From assembly GCA_907163375.1 (NCBI GenBank), contig CAJQUW010008928.1, forward strand, positions 310,001 to 374,000: DNA of 64,000 nt, given 5' to 3'. A program made the translations under genes and the position numbers. The notes under the pieces were generated by a model. That model worked only from the letters and a program-made list of their open reading frames with translations, had not been told where the DNA came from and made no database searches. The DNA comes from Prostheceraeus crozeri. Lineage: Eukaryota; Platyhelminthes; Polycladida; Euryleptidae. Below are positions 22,446-32,885 of this stretch, in pieces (the first letter of the stretch is position 1; each line of letters starts with the position of its first letter).

Positions 22446-25400
22446 GAGGTTAGGTAGCTGATTAGGTATGTCTAGAGCTACGTTACTCTTTACCTTAAGT
22501 TTTGCCACCTAACATAGGATTGAAAGATGCTAAGATGCAAGTACTGTAAGATCTTTCGCTCTTCTCATGATGTGTTAGATAAGATATCTATTCCACGTGA
22601 CAGGCAGAGACAATTAATTGCTTGTTATTTGAATAGATGCTTCAAAGTTCCTGCTTTGAAGTTGTAATACGCTGATCCATAGAAATCCGACTTTTCGCTT
22701 TGTTTACTGACTAGAATATAGACAACAGCTGTTTGCTGTTTTTTGGAATTCACACTATATTTGATGAATACAATTGTCGCAAACAGACGATTCTTCATGA
22801 TGAACCAAAAGTACGTTAAGGTGTCTTCTTAAAGAATTTATTGGCTATAAAATTGTAATAAAAACTACTGCATGTACTCGTAGGCTTACAGGACCGACGT
22901 TTCGCGCATTGAAAGGGATAGGTACAAAAGCTAAAAGCAATCAACAAAAGGTCAGTACAGCGTCAGGAGGGACAAACATAGTTATTTACGCAGTGGATTA
23001 ATAAATTCTACCCTTACAATAATTGGTCAAAATCTTTTGCAGAAGTTGCCAGAACATGACGTTATAAGGATTCTTTGTTTCGCTTCATCTTCGAATTGAC
23101 AATTTTATTATAGAAGATTAGAAGTGCATGCCTCTTGACAATTATCTGAAGAAGGTTTACTTAAATAAAACTCGGAAACATTTCACCCAGTGGACCCTCT
23201 TATGTGAGCCTAGGCATTGATTTTGCCACTCTATCATGGCCGGGTGATGTATCATCGATTTTTGTGTTACTTCCTTTCGAGTCACACAGAGCAGTCGAAT
23301 ACATGAATAGACCTAATCCATTCCTATGGCCTGATCGCACCAGTTCAAAGATCACTAGTTGCACAGAAATAGTCAAACAGCTAGAACGAGAGTCCGAAAG
23401 GAACGATGCCGAAAATGTGACTTTCACAATATGAAATAAGCCTTCTACGAAGCTGCGCGTCTGCTGAGTTCTATCCGGTTCGTTATCTTGTCAGACACGA
23501 TAAAAACACATTTTAATGCACTAGGACGAAGATTGCAGTTTTTGGAAGCAATTTTTCCATGTTTCCGGTTTCAAAAATACTGTCTAGAGCCATGATTTTT
23601 ATATGCAGTTTCTTCAGGTCATTTTCTATGCATGCAAACCTGTCTGTGAGGCTAACTACATTCAGATTTGGCAAGTCTCCTAATGTTGAAAAATACAAGC
23701 ATTTTCAGTAATTTTTCATGTATACCTCAAATTCGGTAGTTTTGAATCCTTATGGATGCGTTGCTGTATCCACTGAATCAAACATTACGTTGCTTGAGGC
23801 TTGTCGGCATCTCTGTTATTTTTGTCTGCTTTTTCTGTTATTGCATGAATTGCATGAATGTTTTTAGTTGTGTGTACGTGTAAGTAGGTAAGATGAGAAT
23901 CGTTATTCGGCTTTCAGCCAAAAATTGTGCCAGAAGCCAGTGGATCCCTGGATTGTATAGATTACAATTATCTGTCCGATCTGAGGATTAGTTGGTTTTT
24001 GGATTGTTCATCATTGGTGGATGGCTTCACGCATCGAATGTATATAGCCAACGAATATCGAAATCAAATACTAGATGACAGCGTAGGGATAGCAAGCTGA
24101 CATGGAAGTCACGACTGTTACATATCCATTGTTAGCTAAGGGCTGCCAGGCGGATAACCAGAATGCACAGCCGATAGCACGGATATCCGTCAAAAAACAA
24201 CGAAACAGGTATCGGTTGGATATCAAGCATGTATCCGCTTAAAAGATACGGATCTCCTTGGGATAAAAATTTGTTATCCGCGGAGATAGACTGGGTATCC
24301 AAACGGCTCCTGACGTAGAAATAATGGTGTGCGTCCGTTCAACCGTGAAGATCCGTTGATATCCGGAGAAACTATGAAATGCTGATCGGATCCGTTTGCT
24401 CGGAGGGGTACAATTTAAAGAAGGCGACAATGATGCGCTTCAGAATCATCATTGTGCGTAACTTAGCTATGGTACAATGTAGACGAAAGTAGACAGCAAT
24501 GTTTTCTCGTAATGATGATATCTGCGTATGCATGTGAAAGATATTTCAGAAGTCTAATTATCGTATATCTACATGTGTATTCATACCATTGCTGCCCACT
24601 GCGATTTCCTGTTTTTTTTAGATTTTCTCATTTTCTAATCCCAGCATTATAATAATATCTTTAAGAACCTCAGAGCCCTATCGAATGCCTAGAGTGAATT
24701 GTGGTAGCCTACTTTTGGCTTCAATTCATAAATGACAATATTAAGAAAATAACAAAAATCATTGAAAATCATAGCCTGAAATGAAAGTGACATCTGCTGA
24801 TATCCTTCTATTATTGTTCTTTGTCCGATTTATATTTATTATTTGTTGCCAAGATTTTCCTCTAATTTTTGCTCACTTGGTGTGAGGCCTATAAATGCTC
24901 TGCTGTTTTATCCCTTTACAAAGTTCTTATTGACAATAGGCCTATTGCTTTCGGATATTGTAACTTCCATATTGTGCTCCCCTCCACATCCTTGTTAAAT
25001 TCACATTCTAAAAATTAGACCTAAACAATTTTCTTAGTTTCAATTCCATTCTCCAGTTTCATGCATTTTCAAGGAATGACATGCCTACTTGACGATCCCT
25101 TGAATAAGCCAAAGAATGTAGGCAAGGTCTACTATTCAGGTCATGGAGTGTCAACTTTCCGGTCTCATTACTTGACATGAGATGTCGATTTTCTAATCAA
25201 TCGATTCAAACATTCTGCAAATTATATTTCGATTGCGATGAATGTTCCAGATGACAGAAAATTACTTCTGCGATTAGCTCATTTATAGTGTGATCTTTGA
25301 AACTTTGAGCAAACTATCCTGACAAATAATTCTAACAGCGGATAATATTGAATTATAAGAAAGCATGATCGCCTTATTTCTGTTGTGTTAAATTTATCAT

Positions 25401-25559
25401 GAACCGCTGTCTGAACTAAGATTGTTGATCTTGGGTATCATTTAATATAGGCCTGTTTGATTCCATATTAAGTTGTTCTTTTGAGATAAGCGCTTTATTC
25501 GATACATAAAATTGTTGAGAGGACTTCTGACCGTATATTTAGATATTAATATACCGCAT
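22446..25559. other. Non-coding stretch, no gene recognised
   Basis: The left edge has TTAGGT/CCTTAAG words like those at 15.8-16.2 kb. GACCGACGTTTCGCGC at 22892-22907 resembles a Penelope terminal/hammerhead 3' half, without a matching 5' half. From about 24170 to 24400 the word TATCCG/CGGATA recurs about nine times with no fixed spacing. No coding region is supported. Confidence 0.45.
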
Positions 25560-25564
25560 TGCAT

Positions 25565-25850
25565 TATCGATCGTTTTTGAGTCAAATATACCAAATGCGT
25601 CAAATTGCTCGGACGCGTCAGGAAGTTTTCAGAATATATTTCATGATTTTGAGTCAAATATACGAACTGCGTCAAAAAGTCTGACTTCAATTTTCATTTA
25701 CTTCAGCTTGAGTCAAATATACTCCTTGCGTCTAATATACCATTTGCGTCATAAAGAGCGACTTGCGTCACGTCCCGTATCTGAAGTGACGAATGCAGTT
25801 CGTAAAAATGGTTTTCCGCGTCAAATTCTCCGACTTGCGTCATAGAAAAT
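25565..25850. repeat. Array of spaced TGACGCA/TGACTCA motifs, locus 2
   Basis: On the minus strand, TTTGACGCA and TTTGACTCA recur about ten times, alternating with GTATAT and AAGTCRGA linkers at spacings near 17-20 bp or multiples. This is the same unit as at 8678-8967. The frame at 25442-25690 (minus) through it gives repeated FLTQ/YLTQ peptides and is not taken as a gene. Confidence 0.6.
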
Positions 25851-25984
25851 CTCCATTAACATTTTTTAAAGTTTATTATGATCAGTTTCTTTGATTATGA
25901 TGTTTTGATCTTTCAGTGGCAGGTAGTTTGCGATGTGATCATGCACAAGAAAATAATCTTATTGTAATAAAGCTGAATTTTAAA

Positions 25985-26165
25985 GTAGTAGCAACCCATC
26001 CAATTTTTAATTTAACAAACCATATTACCTCTCCAAGGTTGTCATGACATGGAGGATTTGTAAATTACTTTTCTTTCTTCTGTATTGCTATCATAATCAG
26101 TAATCTTTGTGTGCATTTCTCCAGAAGCACAAAAATTCGTATATCTCACATGTGGTACTTGTTCT
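25985..26165. repeat. Diverged ~170-bp direct repeat, copy A
   Basis: Blocks CCAAGGTTGTCATGA, GGATTTGTAAA and TTGCTATCAT occur in the same order here and at 26430-26600. The copies differ at many sites and by small indels. Confidence 0.55.
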
Positions 26166-26262
26166 CATGTCAAGTTCACTTTATGAAATCGAAACTGTAT
26201 ACACATTGGGGATTTAATTAATGCTGAGTTGCCATTCTACCTAATGTACTTACTCTATGGTC
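26157..26262 (+). repeat. Interspersed ~110-bp repeat, copy 2 of 3
   Basis: This copy shares TATACACATTGGGGATTTAA and CTGAGTTGCCATTCTACCTA with the copies at 86-205 and 55940-56052. Confidence 0.6.
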
Positions 26263-26429
26263 TCTATTGCACAATGAACTTTTGTAAGTCAGTTCAATAG
26301 AGCCAGTATTGCCAAGCAGTATTTTGTTCACTAAATAATGGACTAGGCACATTTGAGATAAGGTTGGGAAAGTCCAAATACTGATGAATGAGTTTTATTT
26401 CTCGTTTTAATGAGACAGAGCATTACAGT

Positions 26430-26600
26430 AATAGTAGCCCATCGAATTGCTAATTTAACAAACATTAATCAAAAAAAACTCCAAGGTTGTCATGAATCGG
26501 AAGATTTGTAAAGCATTATTATTCCTTCTATTTGCTATCATGATTAGTCGATTCCGTGGTAATTTCTTGAAAACTGCAAAAATTTGCTTATCTTGCTGGT
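26430..26600. repeat. Diverged ~170-bp direct repeat, copy B
   Basis: This is the second copy of the repeat at 25985-26165. It ends where the 3' tail of the RTE LINE begins, so the LINE may have inserted at its edge. Confidence 0.5.
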
Positions 26601-27141
26601 CATCATCATCAGCCTTTCGTGCCACTGCTGGCAGATGGCCTCCACTCCCTCCCCCAGCTTCTTCGATCTTGCGCTTTCTGAACTGAATCCAGTTGATTCC
26701 GCTCTTTTCCTCCATATCGTCTCTCCATCTTCTCCTTGGCCTTCCTCTTCGCCTTGGTCTTTCTAACGGCGTCCATTCCGTTACTTTCTTGGCTCATTTG
26801 TTGTTGTTCATCTGGCTAGGTGTCCTGTCCAATGTCCCTTCATCGTTCTGATTTTACTCGTTATGTCAATGATGCCCATCCTTTCTCTGATGTTCTCGTT
26901 CCGTACTTCTTTGTGCCACAGCCAGTTTCTTTTCTTGTCGTTTCGTCAGTGTCCACGTTTCTGCACCATACGTCATTGATGGCAGTATGACCGCATCAAA
27001 CAACCTTCGCTTCAGGCACGTTGGGATGTTCCTGCGTTTGAGTAGTTCGCTGTATTGTCCGAACCTTCTCCAACCAGTATTTATTCTGTGATCTATTTCT
27101 CTGCCAATTTGGTTATTTCCTGTTAGCTATCTTCCAAGGTA
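26597..27141 (-). mobile_element. RTE-type LINE, 3' part (left of the pogo insertion)
   Basis: On the minus strand this continues the LINE at 50243-52361: the frame reading NLYQYLGR crosses the TA at which the pogo element inserted. It then encodes the RT C-terminus (RRNIPTCLKRRLFDAVILP, MTYGAETWTLTKRQEKKLA), typical of RTE/BovB-like LINEs. The 3' end near 26597-26612 is a short GATGAT-type repeat, as in RTE families. Stops and frameshifts downstream of the WTLTK motif show decay. Confidence 0.8.
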
Positions 27142-27624
27142 CCGTAAGATGGGGTGAGTTCGCCACGTTTTCATGACATTTTAATGTGCATATCAGTCCA
27201 GAACCGAGATACATATGTCATAACCTACTCATATCTTGGCATGACTTAGTGGTATATAGTGGTATACAAATCAGCTTATTGAAATATTTGTTGTTGCCGT
27301 CAGATCAGCATATCTAGGGTGGCGAACTTACCCCCTCTTTTGGGGTGAGTTCGCCACTGTGTATTAATCTCATTTGATGGCGAATTTGAACCTCTATGGG
27401 GTTAGTTTACCCACCCTTACATTTTTAAAAGAAGTTCTCCACTATCAAGTAAATATTTTAAAACAAGTTCACCCACCATTAAGATTTAAAACTAAGTAAA
27501 TTCAGAATTATTTTCATTAATCAACAGAATACATGAAAGTATAGGCTATTACAGGACTGGTCATCATTATTACATTAATCAACAAAAAATTGACAATATT
27601 TCAATTAATCAGTATTCCAGTTTG

Positions 27625-28955
27625 TCAAGTGCATTTATGACAAGTGTAATAGGCATCTTTGTTGACTCCATTGCACGCTCCACAGTGCCATTCTGCACAT
27701 TCCATGCACTGATACCAATCATGCCCTTTGTAGCCCATATATGAAGCACCGCACTCACCACAACAGTCATCTTCATCATCAGTAGTTGGAGCTGACGCCC
27801 TTTGCCCACTAGCTCCACTGGTGCCAGCTTGCTCTCCAGTACTCAGCCGTTCGGCAGTTGCCCAATTCTTACCAGGTTCTGGCTTTGTGGAGTCTACTTT
27901 CCTTCCTCGTTTTGGTTTAGGCTGATCCTGTCCGCGGTTTTTCTTCAGCATTTCAATCAGTTCTGCATCCAGTTCTCTGCCAATAGATTCTTGCGTTTGC
28001 ACTCCAGATGGGACTTTTTTCAACACAATGACAGGATCAAAAGGGACAAAGCCACAGGTCTTGAATCCTGCTTTCAGATTCTTTGAGAAACTGTCTTCAC
28101 ATTTGATAAACAAACGTTTAAGCAAACCTGGAATGTATTCCTTGGGGATCGCACCACGTCTTTGACTTTCTAATCGCCACTGATCCAGAATGCTGCGCCA
28201 GGCCTGTTTCATACTTTTCAATACAGCCACATCCAGTGGCTGGATAAGATGAGTTGAGTTAGGAACTAATGAGGCAAAATAAATTTCATTCTCATGACAC
28301 AATGATATTACCTCTTCAGAAAAATGAGATGCCAAATTGTCCCCAAACTCAATCTTCTTTCCTGAAAGATCCTTGCATCTTTCTAGAAGAATTTCCCTGA
28401 ACCATTTGATGAAGGTCTCAGAATCAAACCAACCTTTACTTGTGCAGCCATATGTAGGCCTACATCCCGGAGGTCCACCAGTCACCCAACTCTCATACAA
28501 ATGCTGAGATTTATACACAATCATTGGAGGGAGCATCTCACCGTCGGCTGAACCACACATCATTATGGAAATGCTGACCTTGGAATGCTACCTACATAAT
28601 TCCACCCTTTTTGTGCCTCTTCGTACAAGAACTTTCTTACAGCCAGGATCGTCCGTTATGTTCGTTTCATCGTAGTTGAATACATTAGACGGTTCAATGT
28701 TGCTTAAGACATCTTAAAGTTATTGTAAAATTTATTCAGTCAGTCGCACCAACTGAAGAACGTGCCTGTTTGATGTTCCCTGCTAGCCTTTGGGTCATGT
28801 TATTGCGTTTCACAAATCCTCTGATGAAGTCCACACCAGGGTAGTTATTATGAAATCTTGTTTCAGTCCTTCCTTTTCTATCCAAAACTCTCTTCAGCAT
28901 GAGACGGACATCTAAAGGCGATAAAGGAAACCCCCAGTCTGCCACAGCTTGCATG
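27625..28955 (-). pseudogene. pogo-type transposase, DDE domain and C-terminal zinc finger (3' part)
   Basis: This is the C-terminal portion of a transposase whose N-terminus lies at 49808-50040. From 28955 it reads ADWGFPLSPLDVRLMLKRVL and DFIRGFVKRNN, the CENP-B-like second DNA-binding part. A degenerate stretch (28735-28564) encodes the FNYDET region with the first catalytic Asp across stops and shifts. The 312-codon frame below holds FGDNLASHFS (second Asp), HLIQPLDVAVLKSMKQAW (third Asp) and a Cys/His-rich C-terminus (CCGECG...WYQCMECAEWHC...YTCHKC) resembling a PHD-type finger, known in some pogo-like transposases. It is broken by its own decay and by the Polinton. Confidence 0.85.
28950..28955. 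repeat. Polinton target duplication, left copy (TGCATG)
   Basis: TGCATG directly precedes the 5'-AG terminus of the Polinton and recurs at 49802-49807 directly after its right terminus. A 6-bp duplication is the hallmark of this family. Confidence 0.93.
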
Positions 28956-29335
28956 AGTAGTGAAAACTGTGCCCTACTTGCCACGGATAGGTACATGGAT
29001 AGGTACATGTAAAGTTTAGTGTTATCAATAGGTACATGGATAGGTACCTGTAAAGTTTAGTGTTGTCAATAGGAACATGGATAGGTACATGTATACTTTA
29101 GTTATCGATAGGCACATGGATAGGTACATGTATAATTCAGTGTTATCAATAGGAACTTGTATGAGATCTGTTTTACTGGATAGGTACATGTGTTTGGTAC
29201 ACTCAGTTGAGTACACTGTGTTTGGGAACGTCTGTGATCGAACTTGTGTGGTTTGGTTCTGAGCACTTGGGTACGTACCGATAGACGTCCGTTGTTTGAT
29301 TTTGAATGGGTTTGCTCAATTGCGACTATTGTGAC
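28956..29335. repeat. Polinton left terminal inverted repeat
   Basis: The arm matches the complement of 49424-49801. Its outer half is built of four to five imperfect ~50-60-bp subrepeats around GGATAGGTACATG and AGTTTAGTGTTATCAATAGG. The inner half is unique sequence. Short frames through it (repeated MYLS peptides) are not genes. Confidence 0.92.
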
Positions 29336-29396
29336 TATTGCAACCATTGTAATCAAGATGACACATTGATTTTCCTTTTACGTAGACAAACTATGC

Positions 29397-29404
29397 TATA
29401 AATA
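29397..29404 (+). promoter_or_regulatory. TATA box of the RING gene
   Basis: TATAAATA lies 27-34 bases upstream of the ATG pair at 29431/29434, just inside the left terminal repeat. It makes the ATG at 29419 too close to the likely RNA start, which favours a start at 29431 or 29434. Confidence 0.5.
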
Positions 29405-29430
29405 TGAGATAGTTTTTGATGGCATACATA

Positions 29431-29928
29431 ATGATGACTAGTATCCCAACGTCGTGGGTTGTCGCAAGAGACCTTGGATATTCGTTCAAAGCCATAGAAA
29501 CTGTAACAAATCTCAGTGAAAATATCAACGCTGGTGATTTAGTTGATCGACTAATGGATCTAGATGAGCATGCTATGAATCACAATTTGGATCGTAGGTG
29601 GATAGAGGATTTCTCCATGCTACACTGCAATGATAGTGAAATTAGGAGGATCAAATTGGAACGATATGGAAAGAAGGAGACATCTGACAGTGTTTTAATA
29701 AAAAGTTCTCCCAATAAAAGTGACTTCAGAAGGAAATTAGAACAAGAGACATTTAAATTATTATGTGAACGGAACTGCGTTAAATGTTTTAAACAGGAAC
29801 GATCCCTTCTCTTTTTGCCATGTTGTCATAGCGTTATGTGTTCTACATGTTATGTACCCTTTGAAACTTCATCTTGTCCCCTTTGCGATGAAGAAATATC
29901 TTCAACAGTCACTGTATATCGTACATGA
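29431..29928 (+). CDS. UBA-like/RING protein resembling the IAP C-terminus (Polinton cargo)
   Basis: The frame is open from 29416; I prefer ATG 29431 because of the TATA box. Residues about 8-50 (VVARDLGYSFKAIETVTNLS, DLVDRLMDL) resemble a UBA domain. The last 50 residues are a C3HC4 RING (CVKCFKQERSLLFLPCCHSV, MCSTCYVPF, CPLCDEEI) of the compact type that ends IAP family proteins. No BIR domain is present. RING domains of this kind act as ubiquitin ligases; in IAPs they help block cell death. My inference is a captured host-type gene that modulates ubiquitin or death pathways of the host cell. It is the first gene inside the left terminal repeat. Confidence 0.7.
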   Translation: MMTSIPTSWVVARDLGYSFKAIETVTNLSENINAGDLVDRLMDLDEHAMNHNLDRRWIEDFSMLHCNDSEIRRIKLERYGKKETSDSVLIKSSPNKSDFRRKLEQETFKLLCERNCVKCFKQERSLLFLPCCHSVMCSTCYVPFETSSCPLCDEEISSTVTVYRT

Positions 29929-29983
29929 TGAGTCATCATGCAGGTCTGTGATTGGTCACTATTGTGTCTTTGTTTGACTTTTC

Positions 29984-29992
29984 TATATAAGG
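29984..29992 (+). promoter_or_regulatory. TATA promoter shared in form with 48932
   Basis: TATATAAGG is followed by AGGACATTGTACC, closely matching TATATAAAGGATGACATTG at 48932. It lies about 55 bp before the ATG at 30039. An AP-1-like TGAGTCA lies upstream near 29930. Confidence 0.65.
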
Positions 29993-30038
29993 AGGACATT
30001 GTACCGTTCTATTTCAAGCATAATTTGAGGCTAATACA

Positions 30039-30662
30039 ATGTCAATCAGCATGTCGTTCACTACCAACATTCCCATTTCAATAATTTACCGAAGTCAACT
30101 CTTCACGGGCAATATATTTTATTCTGCCGTGAATATAACTGGCTATAAAGCGGATTTGGTGGATCTGATGGAGGAAATAGTGAAGTATTTCCGCTGCGGA
30201 GAGGACGTTGTGGTGCAGAGAATGTTGATGAGAGTCGTGAACAACGCTCTTACACGAGTTGCAAGATTCTGGCTCAACGAAGTATTTCGCCCACTATCTC
30301 AAACGGAGATTGTACCGGAATACTCTCGCTGTTGGTGCACCAGTATCCAACGGAAACTCAACACATGTCTCCATGACATTATCACCTCCAGCTACTATGA
30401 CGAGAAGGGTGACAAATGCAAACTGGACTTGTTCAGTGGACCGCCATCAGTAAGCATCAATGTGGCTGCTCAAGGACATTCTGAGGTAATCAGTTTGCGG
30501 GCATACTATGCCAATATTTTAAAGACTTTCCATTCAAAGCCCTGCTGTATGTGCTGTCCAATTTCAAAACATCTAATGAAAGACATTGAGCAGCTCATAA
30601 CTGCTACAAATCAGACTCTAGCCGATGTGAGTGTATATCAGTTTCCCTCTACAACTTGTTGA
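30039..30662 (+). CDS. Unknown Polinton cargo protein, 207 aa
   Basis: I do not recognise this protein. It has a fairly hydrophobic N-terminal stretch of about 35 residues, a central helical region (VDLMEEIVKYF, LTRVARFWLNEVF), and a Cys-rich patch near the C-terminus (SKPCCMCCPISKH) that could bind metal or form disulfides. It follows its own TATA box with a short leader and reads in the same direction as the capsid genes. It may be a host-derived accessory gene or a diverged family gene. Confidence 0.6.
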   Translation: MSISMSFTTNIPISIIYRSQLFTGNIFYSAVNITGYKADLVDLMEEIVKYFRCGEDVVVQRMLMRVVNNALTRVARFWLNEVFRPLSQTEIVPEYSRCWCTSIQRKLNTCLHDIITSSYYDEKGDKCKLDLFSGPPSVSINVAAQGHSEVISLRAYYANILKTFHSKPCCMCCPISKHLMKDIEQLITATNQTLADVSVYQFPSTTC

Positions 30663-30790
30663 GTGTTTTATGTAATTTTATAAGTACCAGCAACAAACTC
30701 TGTGTGAATGCTTGTAAACTTTTGTATATAATGTTGTAAGTACTAAGCAAAAATTGTAATTGTATTATCTATTTCCATATTAGAATAAAA

Positions 30791-31183
30791 ATGTCTGTAA
30801 AACGGAAGGCATCTTCTCGTCAATCGAAACGGTCTTTCAAACCTTCAAGTCAGTTTAAAAAGGCGTTGCGAAAGTTAAACAGGATACATGATAATAAGAA
30901 GAAGTGTAAATTGATTCAAAATTCAAGTGATGATTTCATTCGTGATTTAGCTTTTGCAATACACAAATGTCTACCTATTTACAAGCCTCTGTTGAATGCT
31001 GGCTCTTTGAATAGCATTAAAAAGTTTTCAAATCCAAGGAGTAGTGATAAGAAAAGGCGAAACTTAATTCAGCGCGGTGGTGGTGGGTTTCTAAGTATGT
31101 TAAATGATATTGGAAACAGTATTAATGGTGTAATCAATAGTCCGCTTGGAAGGATTGCAGCAACTGCTGCAATGTTAATATAA
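30791..31183 (+). CDS. Small basic Polinton protein with glycine-rich C-terminus, 130 aa
   Basis: The N-terminal half is strongly basic (KRKASSRQSKRSF). The middle is helical (RDLAFAIHKCLPIYKPLL), then NLIQRGGGGFLSMLNDIG leads into a hydrophobic tail (RIAATAAMLI). Small proteins with a basic part, a QxGG-type turn and a hydrophobic end recur in Polintons and may be minor virion components. The assignment is by resemblance only. It lies between the 207-aa gene and the 244-aa gene on the same strand. Confidence 0.6.
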   Translation: MSVKRKASSRQSKRSFKPSSQFKKALRKLNRIHDNKKKCKLIQNSSDDFIRDLAFAIHKCLPIYKPLLNAGSLNSIKKFSNPRSSDKKRRNLIQRGGGGFLSMLNDIGNSINGVINSPLGRIAATAAMLI

Positions 31184-31241
31184 GGTTAGCGAATGATAAA
31201 GTGACACGTCATCACTTTGATTGATGAGTCATATATAGGTG

Positions 31242-31250
31242 TATATAAGG
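31242..31250 (+). promoter_or_regulatory. TATA box of the 244-aa gene
   Basis: TATATAAGG, preceded by TATATAGG and by TGATGAGTCAT (AP-1-like) near 31222-31231, lies about 90 bp before the ATG at 31335. Confidence 0.6.
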
Positions 31251-31334
31251 AAGACGCTTTAATGATATTTTACCACTTTCAAGTGACAATTCATTTGCGC
31301 TGGTTGAAAGCTCCGAATTAGTACTTGTTGAAAC

Positions 31335-32069
31335 ATGACTCAGAAAATGTATACAATCAGAGAGGAAGGTGACGCTTTTGAGCAAGATCTCTTGAAGCTT
31401 CGTCCGACACGAAAGGTGCAAGGGATTGGAAATACGTTCTATTTTCAAACCTTGAATTATGGTGATGATGGCTTTTATCTTCAAGTTCCATTCTTCCACA
31501 GTAATGGTATGTCTACATCAGGGTATAGCAATATGAGACAAATGCGAGTGACTTTTCCAAAATGGCAACAGGTGATTCTTAAAACTATTGACTCTTTCGC
31601 GAAAGAATGTGTTGAGCTGCCTGAAAGTGCTCCCACTCATTGGAGAAAGGCATTAGAGGAAGGAGTTGGTTATAAGGAATTGCCGGAATTCGATACACTG
31701 TTTTTAAAACTATCGGATCATTTTCAAGCATTCGATCTCTTTACAAACGCGATGGAATGTGAGGATCTCAAACGGGGCCGCTATATGGGCTTAGTGCACG
31801 TTACCGGACTTTATATTGGCTCACATGGCTCGACTGGTAAAGTCGCATCTTTGCAAATGAAGGTTCTTCAACTAGTCTATGAACCACTACCAATTGATAA
31901 ATGTTTAATTAACATTGATAAGACTGCTTCAAGTGATGGGAAGGAAGAGAGCAAAAAGCGAGGGCGGAAATCTAAAGATGGGAATCCTAAATTGAAGTTG
32001 AAGCGCCAAGACGCTGACTTGAAAACTTTTTATAATCCTAATTGTGATGAGGAAACACAAATGTTTTAA
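31335..32069 (+). CDS. Conserved-looking Polinton protein, 244 aa, function unknown
   Basis: A soluble protein with a compact first part (about residues 1-200; motifs GNTFYFQTLNYGDDGFYLQV and GRYMGLVHVTGLYIGS) and a lysine-rich tail (KKRGRKSKDGNPKLKLKR). The strand-rich pattern and basic tail would suit a nucleic-acid-binding protein, but I see no diagnostic motif. It has its own TATA promoter and stands directly before the packaging ATPase. Confidence 0.6.
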   Translation: MTQKMYTIREEGDAFEQDLLKLRPTRKVQGIGNTFYFQTLNYGDDGFYLQVPFFHSNGMSTSGYSNMRQMRVTFPKWQQVILKTIDSFAKECVELPESAPTHWRKALEEGVGYKELPEFDTLFLKLSDHFQAFDLFTNAMECEDLKRGRYMGLVHVTGLYIGSHGSTGKVASLQMKVLQLVYEPLPIDKCLINIDKTASSDGKEESKKRGRKSKDGNPKLKLKRQDADLKTFYNPNCDEETQMF

Positions 32070-32210
32070 TTTGTAAATGTTTTAATTTGTAAATGTAACT
32101 TGAAAGTTTCTATTCTGAATGTAAATAAACTTGATCTGGAACATGTGTCTGTTTTGTTGTTCTAAGCAAAATTAGTGGGATGATGAGTTTAATGTTAATG
32201 GAATTATAAG

Positions 32211-32846
32211 ATGACAGATTTTCGTCTATTCACTGATCGCACAATGTGTGTCGCTGGACCAAGTCAGTCCGGTAAAACTACATTTGTAACTGAATTGCTA
32301 CAATATAGAAATGAAATGTTTAACAAGGAAATTAAGAGAGTCAAATGGTATTATGGAATATTTCAACCACAACTACATTCTGCACTTCGCCAGAAAGGTT
32401 ATGAGGTGAAGCAAGGGTTGCCATCAACTGAGGATATCAAAGCAGGTGACTTACTAGTATTAGATGATCTATTACGAGAAAGCAAATCTTCAAAGGATGT
32501 AACTGAAATGTTCATTCAAACTGCACATCATAGGGAAGCTTTTATTATCTACATCACCCAAAACATCTTCGATGGAGGGAAAGAGCAAAGAACTAGAAGT
32601 TTGAATACACATTATTTGGCAATATTTAAAAATCCAAGAGATAGCAGTCAGATACATCATCTCAGTAGACAGATATTACCTCAACAACCTAAAGTACTTT
32701 CAAAAATATATGAAGATGTAACAAAGAAACCACATGGTTATCTATTTATTGATCTAACCCAGGAATGTCCGGAACGACTTCGATTTCGAACAAATATCAT
32801 ACCTAATTCCGCTGAACCAATGACAGTTTTCTCGGTTCACAGTTAG
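32211..32846 (+). CDS. ATP: Packaging ATPase (FtsK/HerA type)
   Basis: Walker A is GPSQSGKTTFV (residues about 16-26) and Walker B is LLVLDDLL (about 83-90), followed by the sensor-like IIYITQNIF. The length of 211 aa fits the Polinton ATPase. In this family and in related double-jelly-roll viruses it is thought to pump the genome into the capsid. It lies among the virion genes in the usual neighbourhood of the integrase and protease. Confidence 0.93.
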   Translation: MTDFRLFTDRTMCVAGPSQSGKTTFVTELLQYRNEMFNKEIKRVKWYYGIFQPQLHSALRQKGYEVKQGLPSTEDIKAGDLLVLDDLLRESKSSKDVTEMFIQTAHHREAFIIYITQNIFDGGKEQRTRSLNTHYLAIFKNPRDSSQIHHLSRQILPQQPKVLSKIYEDVTKKPHGYLFIDLTQECPERLRFRTNIIPNSAEPMTVFSVHS

Positions 32847-32885
32847 TTTTAAGCAATGTACTTTGTTGCCTTATTATTTTCAAAC

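Noticed and set aside
24170-24400. A TATCCG tandem repeat
   Set aside because: The word recurs, but spacing and flanks are irregular, so I could not define a unit.
25565-25850. A CRISPR-like array
   Set aside because: Units are short and degenerate with near-constant linkers, not direct repeats with unique spacers, and the setting is a eukaryotic genome.
26455-26797. Frames on both strands at the LINE 3' end
   Set aside because: They are short frames over the decayed RTE LINE tail; none matches a separate product.
29025-29356. Small proteins with MYLS repeats at both Polinton ends
   Set aside because: They are translations of the terminal-repeat subunits and lack any codon-level sign of a gene.
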